Below the pieces are notes generated by a model that was not told where the DNA came from, made no database searches, and saw only the letters and a program-made list of their open reading frames with translations. A stretch of 64,000 nucleotides of DNA. It comes from Pithys albifrons albifrons. Its lineage: Eukaryota; Chordata; Aves; Passeriformes; Thamnophilidae. Each line of letters starts with the position of its first letter. The first letter of the stretch is position 1. This document shows, one piece after another, positions 1-13,836 of the stretch. The position numbers and the translations under genes were made by a program. Where the stretch lies: the NCBI RefSeq assembly GCF_047495875.1, contig NC_092472.1:1210849-1274848 (forward strand). Direction: 5' to 3'.

Positions 1-3000
1 GACTATAATTGATTGAGTTTTGCTAAATAGAAGTGGGCCTTCCGAGGTAAATTGATTTGAATAGATTTATTAAAAGCAAGTAGCACATTTACAAATTGAA
101 GTTGGTTCTGTCCCCCTCAGTGTCAGCAAGGCTCCCATGTGGTTCATCTGGGGTTCAGGGAATGTCCAGATTGGTCCATCCTGCCTTGCAGTTCATGAAA
201 TAGGTTTTACAAGGCAAGAAAAGCATAAAGCAAGATCAAAAGAAAATATCTCTGTTGCAGAGACGAAGGAAATCTTGCATCTTGTTTCAAATAGCTGATT
301 AAATTGCCGATAAAAATCACCTCTGGAGAGCCCTTGTTCCAAGTCTCGAATGAATAAAGACATTTCTCATGTACATGGGCAGGGATCAATGCAGGAACAA
401 CTCTAATATTGCGGGTGCTTAGTCACAGTAACTTTAGAAGAGAAAGGGGAAACTTAGTGATGTGTTGGCAAAGTGCGGAACCGAAATGTGGAAAAGCTGT
501 TTGAAGGACAAGGGGCAACTCATCTCCATGGCTGTAATTTCTCAAATTGCCACTTGGTTTCTGGTAACTTGCTGACCTGTGGCTGTTTTAACCCTGACTG
601 CTCTTCCCCACTGGTAGCCCAGACCCGTGCCTTTAAGAAGCCCCAGTGTGTTCTGGGAGCTCCAGTGGCTTGTTCCTGGGAATTGGTCTGCTGCTGGTTT
701 GTGCTTTGCTTTGTCCCATTCTCTTCCCTGTCCTGCTCAGGAGCCTCCAGTGTCATTTCCATGTCTAAGACTGCCTTGGGCACAGCACCACGGGGCACCC
801 CTTGGGCCCTGCAGTTACAGGGCAGATGAATTGTATGTCCTGTCTCCTCTCTGAAAATTTTGGGCTTATGGTACAGCTGTATGCTTTGCTCTTTTTAAAA
901 AGCAAGGGTTGTGCCCCTGGCTCTTCCAACAGTATCTGAAGTCAGAGCTCGTCTAGCAGTTAATTTGGGTATGGTGGGTGATGTCCAAGGACAGAGAATA
1001 TGTCATTACATACTGCCAGCATCCTTGGCACATGAGAAATGGAGGGAGAAAAAGAAATGCCCAGTGGTGGTTGGTATTTTATTGGGGTTTTAGACCTGAG
1101 GAGAAGACGCTGTGTCTCTGAATCAGAACTTGAAATTTGCAGAGATCTCCACATACAACTCCTTTTCCTGTTTTGACTCTGAAAGCCTAAAAGCTGTGTC
1201 AGCCTGGCAGCTGGGGAAGGGCAGATTTGCAGTGACCCTTTGCCATGTGTCAGCCACATTGGGTAGCACCAGCCCTGCTGTCACAGGCTTTGTTCCACTG
1301 GGTCAGCATGGAGAGCCCAGAGAGCCCGTCCCCAGGCTGGGCATCCCCACTGCATGTTGGAATGAAGCCCTGGAAGTGAGATCAGCCCAGAGAGACAAGA
1401 CTTTTCCCACTCAGTAACTAATAGTAGCAGGCTGGTGTTCAGGAGACCTGTAACCATGGAGGCTGCTGTGTATTTCCCAGTTTCCAGTGGTGTTTTGGTA
1501 GTTTCCATAACATGGATTTGGTACTTGCCTTGAACCTGCAAATGTCTCCATTCAGAGCAGTGCTGTTGGAGACAGTGGGAGTGAAGAAGTGGCTTGATTG
1601 AATGATGGAGAAGACAAGCTTGAAGTGTAGAAGGGGAGGGTTTCAGACTATTGGAGGGATTTCGAGTCTCTAACAGCTCATGTCAGCCAGTCCAAGCAGC
1701 AGGCACGGAAAAAATGGAGACAGGGTAGTGGGGATGAACCAAGGCAGAAGTGAGGTATCAGTAACACAAGCATTCCCAGCTGTATGACTCCTGCAACTGC
1801 AGTAAATCCCCTGACTGGCCTCCAGTTATTGTTAGATGGATTAACCTTGCTGTCCATGGGCACAACAATTTTCTTATATTCCAGCACTGCGTAGAGGCTG
1901 CATAGAGCAGGGACATCTGAGGAGGTCTGTCTCCTTGGCACCACTAGGGTTGGCACCATTCCTGCAGAGGGTCACTGCCAGAATGAGCAGGACTGGGATT
2001 GACTGGAGCTTAGTTAAAGATTTCCAGAGAGGAAACATGATAGAGGAAAAGGGGCATGGAATAATTCAGTCGCGTCCCCAGGCATCTCTGCTGAATGAGC
2101 TCTCGCCTCTCACGTGAGGTCAGTGCTTGGGAGCTGCCGTGGGGACGGTTGTTAACCACACCTCTGTTTTCTTTGCAAATGCAATGCAAAAAGGTATTTT
2201 GGGAATCCTGCCCTGAACTGGTGTGCACTGCTCAGCAGTTGCTGTGTTTTACCCTAGAGGGAGTTGCTTTTCTGCAGTGGGAGCAGGGATCTGTGTGTTC
2301 CTCGGAGGATGTCAGGGGACCGGAATGAAAGGAGCTCCCAGGGTAAGTATTGGATCTGCTGCGGTGCTGCCCCCGCAAATGTTTATTCTGTTTTGGGGAG
2401 GTTGGTCTCTGATGGTATTCCTTCTGTTTCTGATGGCACTGTTTTCCCGAATATCCCTTGGGTTTTCCATGTCTTGTGCTCCTGTTTTTGTGGAGATCTT
2501 GGCTGGGCTGGTATTGATCAGAGGAGCAGAGATGTCACCTTGGACCTGGCAGGCCAGTGCTTTAAAATGGCATTTTAAACCCTTGCAGCAAATTACTCTG
2601 CCTCTTTCCAGGTTTTGGAAAAACCCTGATGGGTTTCAGGGTAGTGGGCTTGGTTTGCCAGTAATTTGGCTCAGATCTTGTTTGAAGAGATAAAGGAATT
2701 GCTGGTAAGTGTTTATAGTGGGGTGCTGCAGCTTTTGTCCCAGGAGCATCTCGCTGGGAGCACTGGCCAGGTCTCCAGTGCAGCCCCACCGTGGCCAAGC
2801 TGGGCTCCTCCACCCTGTGTGTGAAACAGGGCAAGGAGCGGAGGGCGACAGGCACACACTGTGCTTGGCATCCTCACCCTTGTTTCTCACCTTTGCAGAG
2901 CTTGCTGTGCCTTGGGCAAAGGCTTTTAAGCTGGTTAGGAGCAAGTTGTCTGCTGGGTCTGCTGCAAAAGGGAGCTCCTGCTCCCTGGCACACTGGGTGG

Positions 3001-3266
3001 GTGATGCACACAGGGTGCTGCCCTGTCGCGGACTGCATTTGCTCTGTGTGTGTTTTGGGCTGGTGAGACTTTATGGTTTCCTCTCAAGGTTTTGTTTCTC
3101 GAATGCCTGTTTCAACTGCTTGAAAGCACTGGTAGAGAACTCCTTGCAACAGATTGAACTGCAGGATGGGTTTAATTCCGGCATATCAGGGCAGTTTATT
3201 TCAGCAAGGGTGTTTTCTCCATCAAGAAAAGAAAGTTTTTGTTGTGTTAAGGCAGTGGAGTCAGTT

Positions 3267-3374
3267 GTAGCCTGCCAAGCTCCCCAATCCATGATCTCAC
3301 AGGATTTGGTTGGGGCACCTGTAGCATACCAAGCATCCAAATCCACCATCTCACAGGATTTGGTTGGGGCTGTT
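3267..3374. repeat. 54-bp tandem duplication (2 copies)
   Basis: Two adjacent 54-bp units start at 3267 and 3321. Both begin with GTAGC and both contain the identical block CTCACAGGATTTGGTTGGGG. They differ at scattered positions in their first halves. The period is a multiple of three, so it keeps open the long chance frame that crosses it (2709-3572). This is a local duplication with no mobile-element signature. Confidence 0.85.
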
Positions 3375-3908
3375 CTGCAAACCTGTTGCAGATTTCTTTG
3401 CAGTGATGCCCATACCATGAGGAGAGACACAGGCATGAGACCACTTATGGGAAATATGTGTGTCCTGGTGTGGGCTGCGAGCAGCAGTGGCAGCAGCACA
3501 GGGATGCAGGCACTTGAGAAGTCTGAAGGACATTGCCACTGGTCAGCAGAGCTCAGGGGAATGAATGAATGAGAGACCTGCCCTGTGAGAGGCACAGCAG
3601 GAAGGGGGCAGTTGTTTGGGGTTTTGTTTTGCCCTCATTGAACCTGATGGTGTTGGAAATGGCTGTGGTGAAGCCACAGCAATGGGAGCTTAGTCCTTCA
3701 CCAGCAAAACCACCTGGGAAAAACCACGGCACATTTCAACCATAGAGGGGAGTATTTTGGAAAGCTTAGGCTTGAGTAAGCAGTGATTTTTGTAGGTTAG
3801 GACTGTGAAAGCTGTTGGAGTGTAACACATCATCTAGAGCTGATCCTGTCTTTTCTCCATGGGCTGTGTGTCTCAGGGTGGGTTTGATCTGCATGGTATG
3901 ATGATAGG

Positions 3909-4137
3909 GAGGTTTAAGTTGGATCTCAGGAAAAGGTCCTTCCCCCAGAGGGTGGTTGGGCACTGAACAGGATCCCCAGGGCAGGGCTCATGGCCCCAAG
4001 GCTGCCAGAGCTCAAGAAACATTTGGACAATGCTCTGAGGGATAGAGTGGGATTGTTGGGGTGCCCATGCAGGGCCAGGAGTTGGACTGGATCATCTTCA
4101 TGGGCCCCTTTCAGCTCAGAATATTCTGTGATTCTGC
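3909..4137 (+). mobile_element. CR1 LINE 3' fragment
   Basis: A 5'-truncated CR1 copy in sense orientation. It carries the familiar end of CR1 ORF2/3'UTR: GGATCTCAGGAAAAGGTCC, then CCCCAAGGCTGCCAGAGCTC, then GGCCAGGAGTTGGACT, ending in ATATTCTGTGATTCTG. It is diverged and non-coding. CR1 copies in birds are typically truncated at the 5' end, as here. Confidence 0.93.
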
Positions 4138-5892
4138 ATGTCCAGAGCAATGCACATGCAGGGAGGTCTCGGTGCTGTAGAGGTGAGAGGGTTTCTGCTG
4201 GCACCAAGGCTTGGGTTGCCATGGTCAGACACTGTCCAGGTCCAAGCTGGAAAGGTACAAGGAAGTGCTATCCAGAGAATACTTGGCATCAAGGGGGTGA
4301 GACCTGAGTGGGTGACTGGATTGGGAGATGGCAGGTGAGGCAGTGCCTGGAGCATGGAGATTTCACCTGGGGAGCTCTACCAACATCTAAGGTGAGTGGC
4401 AGAGTTAAATAAACATTTGGGTTATACTAGTCCAGCTTATTGCTGTTTCTTGCAATAAGTAAACCAAAAATAGTGAATTATGTACATTTTGAAAACTGGG
4501 TGCAGAACAAGGGAACAAATTTGGAGCCCTGGAACCCAGTCTGTCCAACTTCTGTCTGGCAAGTTTGACAGCTCCAGCATGAACCCTTGCAAGCTCCTGT
4601 AGCCCAGGCTGCACAGACCTGCCCCACAGAAGCCTGAGGTGACCTCATGAAACCACTGTGGAAATTTAATGGATTTCAGTGAGCATGGAAGGAATCTGTT
4701 TGTTCATGTGTTTGTTTGATTTGAATATCCTCTGTTTTTCCTCCTACTTATCTTTTGAAACTCTTGTTCATACTATTCTGGAATCATCACACTGTGTCCC
4801 AAAAACACAGTTTACTAAGATATGGTTGGACTGTTATTTAAATGAAAAGCAGTGGATTTTGTAGCACTCAAGGAAAGCTGAGCTGCTTTGTGACCACATG
4901 GGCTCTGAGATTCTTTGCACCAGTGTCTCTCCCTGAGACAAAATCATGTGAGTAAGCACAATTTTGAGTCAGGATTGTTGAGATCACTGATATCACAGAT
5001 GTCCTGTGAGACCATAGGGCTGGACATTTTAAAGCTCTGTTATGATGTTGTGTCCCAGTTTGGGAAGCCCTGGCAGGACAACCAGAGCCACTTGACAAAG
5101 GTGCACTTCAGTGTGGCCATCTGTCACACGGAGCATCCCCGTTATGCCCTGGAGACAGACAGTCAACAGACAGTTGGCCAAGGGTTGGAGCTGCAGAACT
5201 GAGCACCTGCAGATGCCTTTGGGTGCATGGAGACCTGCAGTAACCCTCTGAAATGATCCTGGGGGAGATGAGGTGTCAAACCTGGAGTGGTCATGTCTGC
5301 GTGGCGTCAGGTCAGACCATCCTTCCAGCGCTGGCCTCCCGTGCAAGCCCTGGGCAGCAGCTTTGGGAGGCAACATGTTGCCAGTCACAGTGGAAGTCAG
5401 AAGGACCACCCAGTTCTGATAAGGGCAATTTAGAAAGGAAGGGGAAGATTGTGAAAAGAGGGGCAAAGGGGCACAAAGGGAAGAAAAAACCCACCCCACT
5501 GCCAAACAAAACTGAAGATGAAGACTGCTGTTAAACACACTGCCTGCGAGGGAGGTCTCACCGTGCCTTTTCTAATCTAGAGCCAGCCAGGATTGTATTA
5601 ACAGCTTCAACGCAATGGAACAAATTAATCCCTGATGTAATTGAAATCGGTGAGGTCTCACAATAGGTGAGTTTGACCCAGTGGGATAGAAATAGAACAA
5701 GTATTGGAATGAAGGAGTGAAATGAAGTCACACTGTTCAGCCATTGGTATTTCATTCCTAGAAACAAAGGCTAGACAAATGCAGAGAATACATGGCTCTG
5801 CTGGGCATGGTTGAAAGCTGCTCAATAATATCAAGCTTTGAAGGGATATTTCTGTGTGGAGAGGAAGTATATAGCAGAGATATAACAAGCAT

Positions 5893-6010
5893 TAAAAAAG
5901 AAAGAAAGACAAAGAAAGGAAGAAAGAAAAAGCCCTGCTTGCTTCTTGCCTGATTGGATAGCTATGGTAAAATAATACCAGCCTTTAACTAAAAAAAAAA
6001 TTAAAAAAAA
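5893..6010. repeat. A-rich low-complexity tracts
   Basis: A purine-rich GAAA/GGAA tract (5893-5932) is followed, after about 55 bp, by an A-rich stretch around 5989-6010. No transposon attached to these tails was recognised. Confidence 0.8.
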
Positions 6011-7587
6011 TGGATGCATCACAACTGGAGAAAATAAGAAAAGACTTAAGGTCTGAATTGTATTTCTGAAGACTCAAAACTGTCAAGAGCTCATGACAAG
6101 TGGTGGCATCCTGCAGATTTCCCTTGGCTGAGATACACGGGGTTGGTTTGCTTTGGTCAGCACGGGTAGCAGGAACTGGTCCCACTGGGAAAGAGCTGCC
6201 TTTGGCTGCTGGAGGTGGCTCTGTCTTGGCCCCTTGGCCGCTGCCGCACCACAGCACAGATGTCAGAGGGTGGCCTGGCTCATCGGGGCTGCTGAGCTGC
6301 TGCTGCCTGTGGGGATGGTGTTAATAATGTGGCCCTGGGGGTGCTGGCAGTGATCTGGTTCTGAGTCTGTGAGAACAGGCAGATGCAGGTGGAGATGGGG
6401 AGGATGAGGTTGGTGGAGCTGTTTGAGAGCTGCATCACAGGGCTCGGGCAGGCCCTGGTGCTGGGCTGTGCAGCGTGGGCAGCTGAGCTTCTGCCAGTCA
6501 TTAATCAAGGCTAAAACCATGCTCTTCCTCAGAATTACCCATTTCCCAAGGTGGAAGTTTAAATTGTTACCATCTCACCAGTGGTGCTTTTTCACAGTTC
6601 TGGCTATGCCTCATTCCGTCATCAAAAGGGGAAACTTGACTTTCTTGAAGGTGGCATCATCTTTCTCTAGTAAACGGTCAAATACTGACTGATGGGCCAT
6701 AAAACATTCATTTCCTCAAACTCTCAGGTTCCAGTTTTTTGGCACTCCCTCCTGCCTTCCTCCTGGTTTCATACCAGGTTCAGTAACACTGTGTCTGCCA
6801 GCTGAAGGTGGACAGACACTTTGCCTTAGCAGTGATACATGGCTTGGTCAGCTGGTGGGATCTCAGGAGCTATTGGGGAGTATGGCTGAGCAACAGCTGT
6901 ATTCCTCAGAGGCTGTGTGTTTCAGAAAGGAAGGCAGTCTGACACTGCCTAAGGAGATTTAATCTCCCTCTGAATGCAACAGGCAGCTCTCTGGAGGAAA
7001 GGAGGCTTCGTTGGCAGAGCAGCTTTTGGATCCAAGTATGTGTCACCTCACTGAGCTGCATGTCCCCTTTTCCAAACCCTGGAAACATCTTCTCTTTGAT
7101 TCTTGTTTAGCATTTTGGAAATCCAAAGGGATGGGCAGGTTTGACCCCCTCATCACCCTATTTCCTTTTCGTTTCCAGCTCCATCCCCACATGCACTTCA
7201 CTTAAGAGTGCACTGAACAAAGAGCAAACTGCCCTGAGTTTCACGTACTGCAGCAACTTCACAATGCTCAAGTCAAAGCAATGAGGGGCTCAATTCCAGA
7301 GCATATCTCTGCAGGAGCAGGGAGAGCTCTGGGCTTTTCACCGTGATGGGCCAACATCTGTGTGGACTCATGCTAAGGGATTACTCAGCACCCATTCTCT
7401 GTGCAGACAGGAACCCCTCTGTGACAAGGGGGCGTGGAGCTGGTCACTTCTTGGCTCAATTCATGCCCTATCATGGTGAAGTGGAGGTTGGGCAAAGGGC
7501 AGAGAAGGGGAACAGCCTGAATGCATTGCCAGGAGAAGCACAAGGGGCAAAAGCATTACTCAAGCTGAAGGACACTTACTACAAGAG

Positions 7588-8043
7588 TGCCGTGGCTTAG
7601 GGGTGGTACTCCCCAGTTTAGTTCTCCCACCGAGGCTCTCCAAACCACGCTGCCACTCACTCCTCCTACTCCTCCTCCAAACCCCCTCCTCCCCCTGAGG
7701 GTGGCCAGAGTGGAGAACTGGAGGCACAACAGGCAAAAATCATGGGTTGAGATAAGAACAATTTACTGGAAACAGCAATGAAATAAGAAAATGAACAGTA
7801 ACAACAACAGTATTAGCAGCAAAAATGTGCAAAAGACAAAGTGATTCTCATGCAAAATGCTCACCAGCCTGCCAGAGGGGACTGCAGGTGGTGCCAGCCC
7901 ACCCTGCCTGCTGCCCCCACTGTGCTTCCTTGCCTGGAAAGACCCCCTTCTCCTTGGACGAGACTGCCTTCCTCTGCCCCTCAGCCACACCACATCCTGG
8001 CTACTGCACAAATAGTAACCCTGTTCTGGCTGGAACCAAGACA
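7588..8043 (-). mobile_element. Probable solo LTR of an endogenous retrovirus (ERVL-like)
   Basis: Read on the - strand the block begins TGTCTTGGTTCCAGCC and ends CGGCA, giving the TG...CA ends of an LTR about 456 bp long. The start resembles the TGTCCTGGTTTCAGCTGG type of LTR that is common in bird genomes. The stretch near 7745-7815 (GAGATAAGAACAATTTACTG, then AACAACAACAG-type sequence) also resembles these LTRs. Flanking 5-mers AAGAG (7583-7587) and AAAAG (8044-8048) form an imperfect target-site duplication. No internal viral genes are present, so it is read as a solo LTR. Family assignment is from memory of the sequence type. Confidence 0.65.
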
Positions 8044-10528
8044 AAAAGTAAGCAGGTGCAAACTGAAGGTAAACATAGGAGGTAGAAAATGAAGGCAGAT
8101 AATATTAGTGAAGTGTTTCTGAAACAGCCTTCTAAGGAAGCAAAGACAAAAAATGGTTCATGACTCAATTATGAACCATCTGTAAAGGGGTACAGCTCCT
8201 GTGGAGTGAGAGCTTTTGGCCATTCGTGCTTGTCTGATGAAATTTTTTTTCTCACCAAAAAGAAAAATCAAAAAGCATCTCAGGTGAGGTACCTAGTAAA
8301 TGCCATTTGTGAAATCTTTTGTGGAATCTCATATCTACATCATTTTGAACAACCACTTCCATGGTGCACTGTGTTGCCTTCTCGGTGCATCCCAGAGGGT
8401 GTGCAGTCACCATCCACATCTCCCAAGACTCAGAGTGCAGCTTAGCTTTTTGGATATTTGCTTTCTAAGGAAAAAATATTTTCCATGGGTAGCAGGAGGA
8501 AACAAACACCAAAGCAGAGCTCTGAGTTCTGTTGGTTTATAGGGCTGAGGTACATCTGTGCAGTTCTGGCACTGATGGACCGTAGCCTCTCTCCCATTGA
8601 GTGCACAGAGCTTCACTCCAGAGTGCCCTCCCCCTTCACTCTGGGTTCCTGCTGCATGTCTGGATGTGGAGCTGCTTTGTATTAGATGAATTTCCAAGTG
8701 TGCTTCTAAGCCCAAAGAAGTGCCTACACCCAAGCAGTGCACATCCACTTCTGTCTGGCTCTGGACTAGACTCTGTAACACAAAAGTAACAATGTCCTGG
8801 CGATGGACTGACTTTGCAGTTAAGTGGAGGAAAATGCAGCAAATAAGGAGTGCATTGTGTTTCACTGTATGCTGAGGATGGCTGTCATGGGGAGCTAGCA
8901 AATCCCTCTATAATTGGCATACAGGAATTCTGCCAAAGTCATGGAAGCGAAGTGGTTTGTTACTTACCTTTGAGGACTTGAGAAAGATCTGTCTTGGATA
9001 TCCTCTTGTTGACTTTGTTGACTTAACTTTCGTGTGTTTAGAAGGTCATGTAGAAAATCATTAATATTGGGTTGGTTTGATGGCTGAAAGGTAATAAGTA
9101 TTTCCTGCTTATCAGATAGGGTTTGAGAGGACTTTGAATAGCTTGATTTGTTTATCTTTTGCAATTGGTATGGCCCTTAGTGAGAGGGATTTTGTATTCC
9201 TGGTTCAGCTGGGGGAATGGCTTATGGTTTGCTTTCTACTGAGTCTTGGAGACTCTGTAGCATAAATAGCAAAAACATCAGGAAATTCTGAAGTCCAGCT
9301 CCCAGCTAACTGGGCCATGCTGTGGGCCTTGGACATCTCGTGCTGTAACGCTTTATGACATGAACAATAACAGATTAACCTCCCCCATTACTGGAAAGCT
9401 CAAAATAGAAAACCTGGAGCGCGTGGAGGTTGGTTGGGTGCAGAGCCAAGTCCTGTGAACGTGGCTTGGCACAATTGGGATCCCATTGACCCTGGGATTG
9501 CTCTCCATTCTCAGTGAGGCATCCCTGGGTGCAGAGATGGGGCACAGCCTGTGCAGGACTGACCCTGCAGTGCTGCTGGGGGATGCTTTTCTTGGATTGC
9601 TGCGTGGTGAAACCTTAGGCTGCATCAGCAAAATGGTCTTTCGCTCCCCCTCTGTCTGGGGTTTAACAAATAGGGGAGTCATTCTTTAAGCTGAAGGATC
9701 ATTTTAAAGCCATTTAAAATGAAACTGTTCATTGTGTAAGAATCACTCGGCAAAAAATCACCTGAAAATCTCCCATTGTGGACTCGCTGAAGATAGATGT
9801 CATTGCTGGTTCCAGGGCCTGTTTGCAAAAGAGGAAGGACTAAATGCTCCTAACTTGAGTGATTGGGCAAGTGCAACAGAGGAGGGAGAGCTGCTGCTTT
9901 TCAGGTGTGGGGCATTTCTGATGCACCAATGGCTTGAGGAGATGGTTGCTTTTTAAAGGAATGCTGTTTATTCCCTAACATAAGCTCTGTATTGCCTGGT
10001 GTCTTTTTTGGATGTATTTGTAGATGTATATTGTCACTGAAAGGTGTAGTGACAGATAACAAATAAATGGATAAGGAACTGATGGAACAGAAATAAAGAG
10101 TGAAAATTAAACCAAATTTGATGCTCTGATTTATTGATTGGGATTTTGCAGATTATAAACTGTTGCCAAGGAATGAGATGGAGTTATGTGAAATTACTAC
10201 CCTGAGATGCTGAAGTTGTCGTGCGTAGACAGTGGCACATACCAGTTGGATAGACGCAAACCAGACCATAATACAAGCCCAAATCCCATGTAAATGGTGA
10301 AAGAGTCCTGTCTCCTGTCCCTGAAGAATGTCCCACAGGGCCTGGTGCTGGTCGAGAGGTAGAAGGTGCTGGCAGGTGTTCGCTTCAGGGACGTGTTGTG
10401 TGGAGCTCTGGATCCAGTCTGTGGGGTTTGCTGCCTCCTGCATGGACATGTGGATGATCAGGTTGGAAGGCCAAAAAGAGATAGTGGTATTTTGTGTATG
10501 AAATCTTTATGTGCAGTAATAGCCTATC

Positions 10529-10566
10529 AATAGCAAAAATAAAAAAAAAACAAAACAGAAAAAAAT
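10529..10566. repeat. A-rich low-complexity tract
   Basis: Runs of A broken by single C, G or T residues, with no attached transposon body recognised. Confidence 0.75.
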
Positions 10567-13500
10567 CTTTTTGCTTTGGTGAAAGCCCTTAAGTTTAAGG
10601 GACTTAAAGACGTTTCTGCATTCATTTTTGTGATTGTTCTGGTAATGTGTTTGGGAGTGGATGTACTTGGTTTTTAGGTGACCTTCTTGACTGAGTGTTG
10701 GTGATCAGTTGCCAAAGGAGACATAAGTTACTAATTTTTTAGAGATTTATGAAAGAGAGTCTCTCTTATGGTATATGTAAATGGACTTTCTTATCTCAGA
10801 GAAGCTTGCTGCTTGAGAAAGTGTGCTCTGTAGAACAGGAATCCTGGGAGAGTGGATTTCAGCAATGATCAAATAGGTTTTATCTCATGAAATCGACACT
10901 GCATGAAATTTTGGTTTTGGGTATTGATGCTCTCTGCTGCAGGCCAGATGCAGCCCAGGCTGGCACAGCTAATTCCCCTTGGCCACACTCCAGCAGAGCA
11001 TCCTGTTTCCAGAGTGGTTAAGCATGAGCTTATCTTTAAGCAGGTAGCTAAATCTGGGTGGTTTCACTGCTGCTCTGCCATGGCTTCTTGGCAAGGGACA
11101 GGTCAGCTGCAAGGGTAACCTGTAGTGCGTTCCTCTTCCAGGATTTCTTTCCCTAGGTTGGAGCTGGGCTTGTTGCTGGAGAAGTGATGGACTGATAATG
11201 CTTGGGCTGACTATTTTGGGGACCAGTGTCACCTGGTGATTCTGCATCAGGCTATTGCAGAGCTTGGACAAGGTGTTGGGCTCTGGGTGGTCCCAGCCAG
11301 GTCCTTGGCAGGGGGAGGAGGAGATGTCATTCCCCTGTGCTGTCACGTGCCCTTCTTGCAAAGCTTCATTAGCTCGTCTTAGGTAGGAACCGTGGTGACA
11401 AACACGTGTAGGTGTGTTGGTGATGTGTTTGGGGCTGAGCACAGGGCAGGATGGTCCGTGGGTGTTCCTGAGTCCACCCAGGCACTGCAGCTGCAGGCTG
11501 GGGCCTCTGCAGTCTGAGTGCTCCAGAGACAATTAGAAGAGAATTAAAATGTTTTGGAAAACAGATTGCCTTTTCTGATGCGAGTTTCCAAGAAAGCAAA
11601 GCAACCTTCCCTTCCCCCCCACTTTAGATCCCACCTGTTTTGGTTTTTCCTAGAAAAATGTGAAATTCATTAACATGTGGTGAAAGCAATGTAATGATGT
11701 CATCTTGATTTAAAATCTGTTTTAAATCTTAAAACGATGGAGCCAGAATTTTAACTGCAAATAGCCTTGCTTTGTGGGCACGTGGCAGATTGTCAGCATG
11801 ACTGGATCATCTCTGGGCTTGGTAATTTAGCATCATTTGCAACAATGGCATTTGAAAAGACAGCAGGAAAAGATGGAGGAAGGAAATAAAGGCATTAGTA
11901 TTATTTCTGTCCAAAGCAAAGTCCTGCTTGCTGTGCTCAGGTGTAGCTGTGGTGCCTGGGGAGAGCAGAGTGAGCTCTGTGCTGACAGAACTCTGTCAGC
12001 AGCCCACTGTGGCATCCTGCTGTGCCCTCTGGGCAGGTGCCATGGCTGCTTCTCCTCTGACATCCTCAGCACTGGATCACAGCTTCTGGCTGTGCTGTCT
12101 TCTGAGAGTGGGAAATACTGTAATCCTTGTTTGTCACTTCTCTCAGCACCATGAAAGTCTGTTTAGACCCAGCATCACCCTGAGCCTCCTTTTCCCTGCC
12201 TGCGCCTGTGCCTTCAGCTCCCTACAAGCCTCTGAGAGCAAAATAAGAGAGTTAAATCACTTTCCCTCCAAAAGTTCAAACAGCAGATTCCCAGCATTTA
12301 AGAACAGCACTGGAGGGGATCCCACAGCATCGCTGTGAGCCTCATTGCTACAGCCACTGTGCTGAGTGTGGCGTTTGGGCTCAGGCTGTTTAGAAAAGGT
12401 CTGGTGCTGAGCGGCACTGCTGGCCTGAAGTTTTCCTCCTGCTGCAGGCCTGGGTGTTCCCTTGATAATTGGAAATGCTAGAAAGTTCTTTTGAGGTTTT
12501 GACTCTCAGAGGTGCATGGCTTTAAGTATTTGCTGATATAAGATGACATATGCAGGAGGTTGAAGTGGGGCTGTTTTGTGTGTTGTGGCCACTTGTGCTT
12601 ACCTGTTTTGGTCTGGAATGGATCTGAACAAGGATTTATTGACCTATTACCAGCTTCCTCCCCAAACTGATACATTAGAACACTGTTGCTTGCAGGACAG
12701 GAGAACAAGAGCGCCATGTTTCTAAATTACTTATTGTCCTGTGATGCGAATCTGCTACCAAAATGTTGTCCATTTGTGAGTCTGCAGTGGGCAGTGTGGA
12801 TGTTGTGATGCAGATGCTCCACAGATAGACAGATCATGGAGCAATTTTTGAACTCATGTATTGTTTGGGTGTGAAGTGCTTTAAGGTTCATCCTGCCCGG
12901 TCTTGCATTTGGGAGGGCACCTTGAGAGTGTCTGTGCTGTCAGGCCCTCTGACCTTGGGCACATCAGGATGACTCAAGGAAGCAAAAGTGGAAATCCTGG
13001 TTTTGTATTTCTTGGGAACAGCTAAGATAGGAAACTAAACAAAAGTTTCTGGGAATATTGTAAGGCTGTAGTGACCTAAGGTAATTTTACTGCATTGGCC
13101 AGAACAAACAGATGAGGTGGCTGAGGCAATCAGCCCTCTGCTGATCATGGCTGTGCAGTGGAACATGACTCTCACCACTCCTTGTGATCTCTCCCCAAGC
13201 CATGGCCCTGTTGAGGTGGATAGAAATGCATCCACAGATGGTCACCAGTGAGTTGGCTTCACTGAAAGCAGGGCTAGTGAAACAGTTAAGCTGAAGAGTT
13301 CCTGTGACACTTTATTGTAGTAGATTTTATGCCTGTGCAAAGCTTGAGCCCAGTCTGCTAATGGCAGCAGAGATAGTTTTTTCCCTTGACTTCTCCCTGC
13401 AGTTTATCCAGGGAATCAGTGCAGATGTTGAAGGTGATGCACCAAATCTCTGAGATCGGGGTTGTCCATCCTTGTTCTCCCATCTGTGTCCGTGTAACCT

Positions 13501-13836
13501 GGTAGAGGTTTTTTGCATATGCAGTGGAGAGCCTACTTTATGGCCAGGGTGGCTGACAGGGATTAAATCAAAGCCAGACCAGGCAGAAGTTTTAATTAAA
13601 AAATTACCCAGTTTGATTGTAAAACCTCAGCTTTGGTTTACTGTTGAGAGCCAGCTCTGGGTAGAGTTACACGCTGAGTGTCTGATACCATGGCCGCAGC
13701 TGTCAAGTGAAGGGCAGCCAAATCTGAGTCCTCCGGCACCACGTGCCCTTGGCAGGTTGGTGTGCAGTCCTTCTGTCCAAGAGGCTTGTTGTGTTCATGC
13801 TCTGTTCTGCTCTCTCTCCATCCCCATCCCTCTCAG

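Larger units (their letters stand above)
1..13836 (+). other. FGF18: FGF18 intron 2 (3' part)
   Basis: Non-coding sequence upstream of the first FGF18 exon in the window. It ends in a good acceptor (pyrimidine-rich tract, then CTCAG at 13832-13836). I looked for the short signal-peptide exons 1 and 2 and found nothing convincing. No CpG island or promoter-like start is visible, so the FGF18 promoter should lie upstream of base 1. Contents recognised: a CR1 fragment (3909-4137), a probable LTR (7588-8043), a 54-bp tandem duplication (3267-3374) and A-rich tracts near 5893-6010 and 10529-10566. In 8044-13836 I see only unique-looking intronic DNA. The many short open frames have no family resemblance or domain pattern. 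Confidence 0.8.

Noticed and set aside
2709..3572. 287-codon + strand open frame
   Set aside because: No signal, domain or family resemblance. Composition changes along its length, a 174-codon frame runs on the other strand over much of the same DNA, and there are no splice or poly(A) cues. Treated as chance.
1..13836. FGF18 exons 1 and 2
   Set aside because: Searched by eye for the short signal-peptide exons with proper splice sites. No convincing match, and no promoter-like CpG island in this interval.
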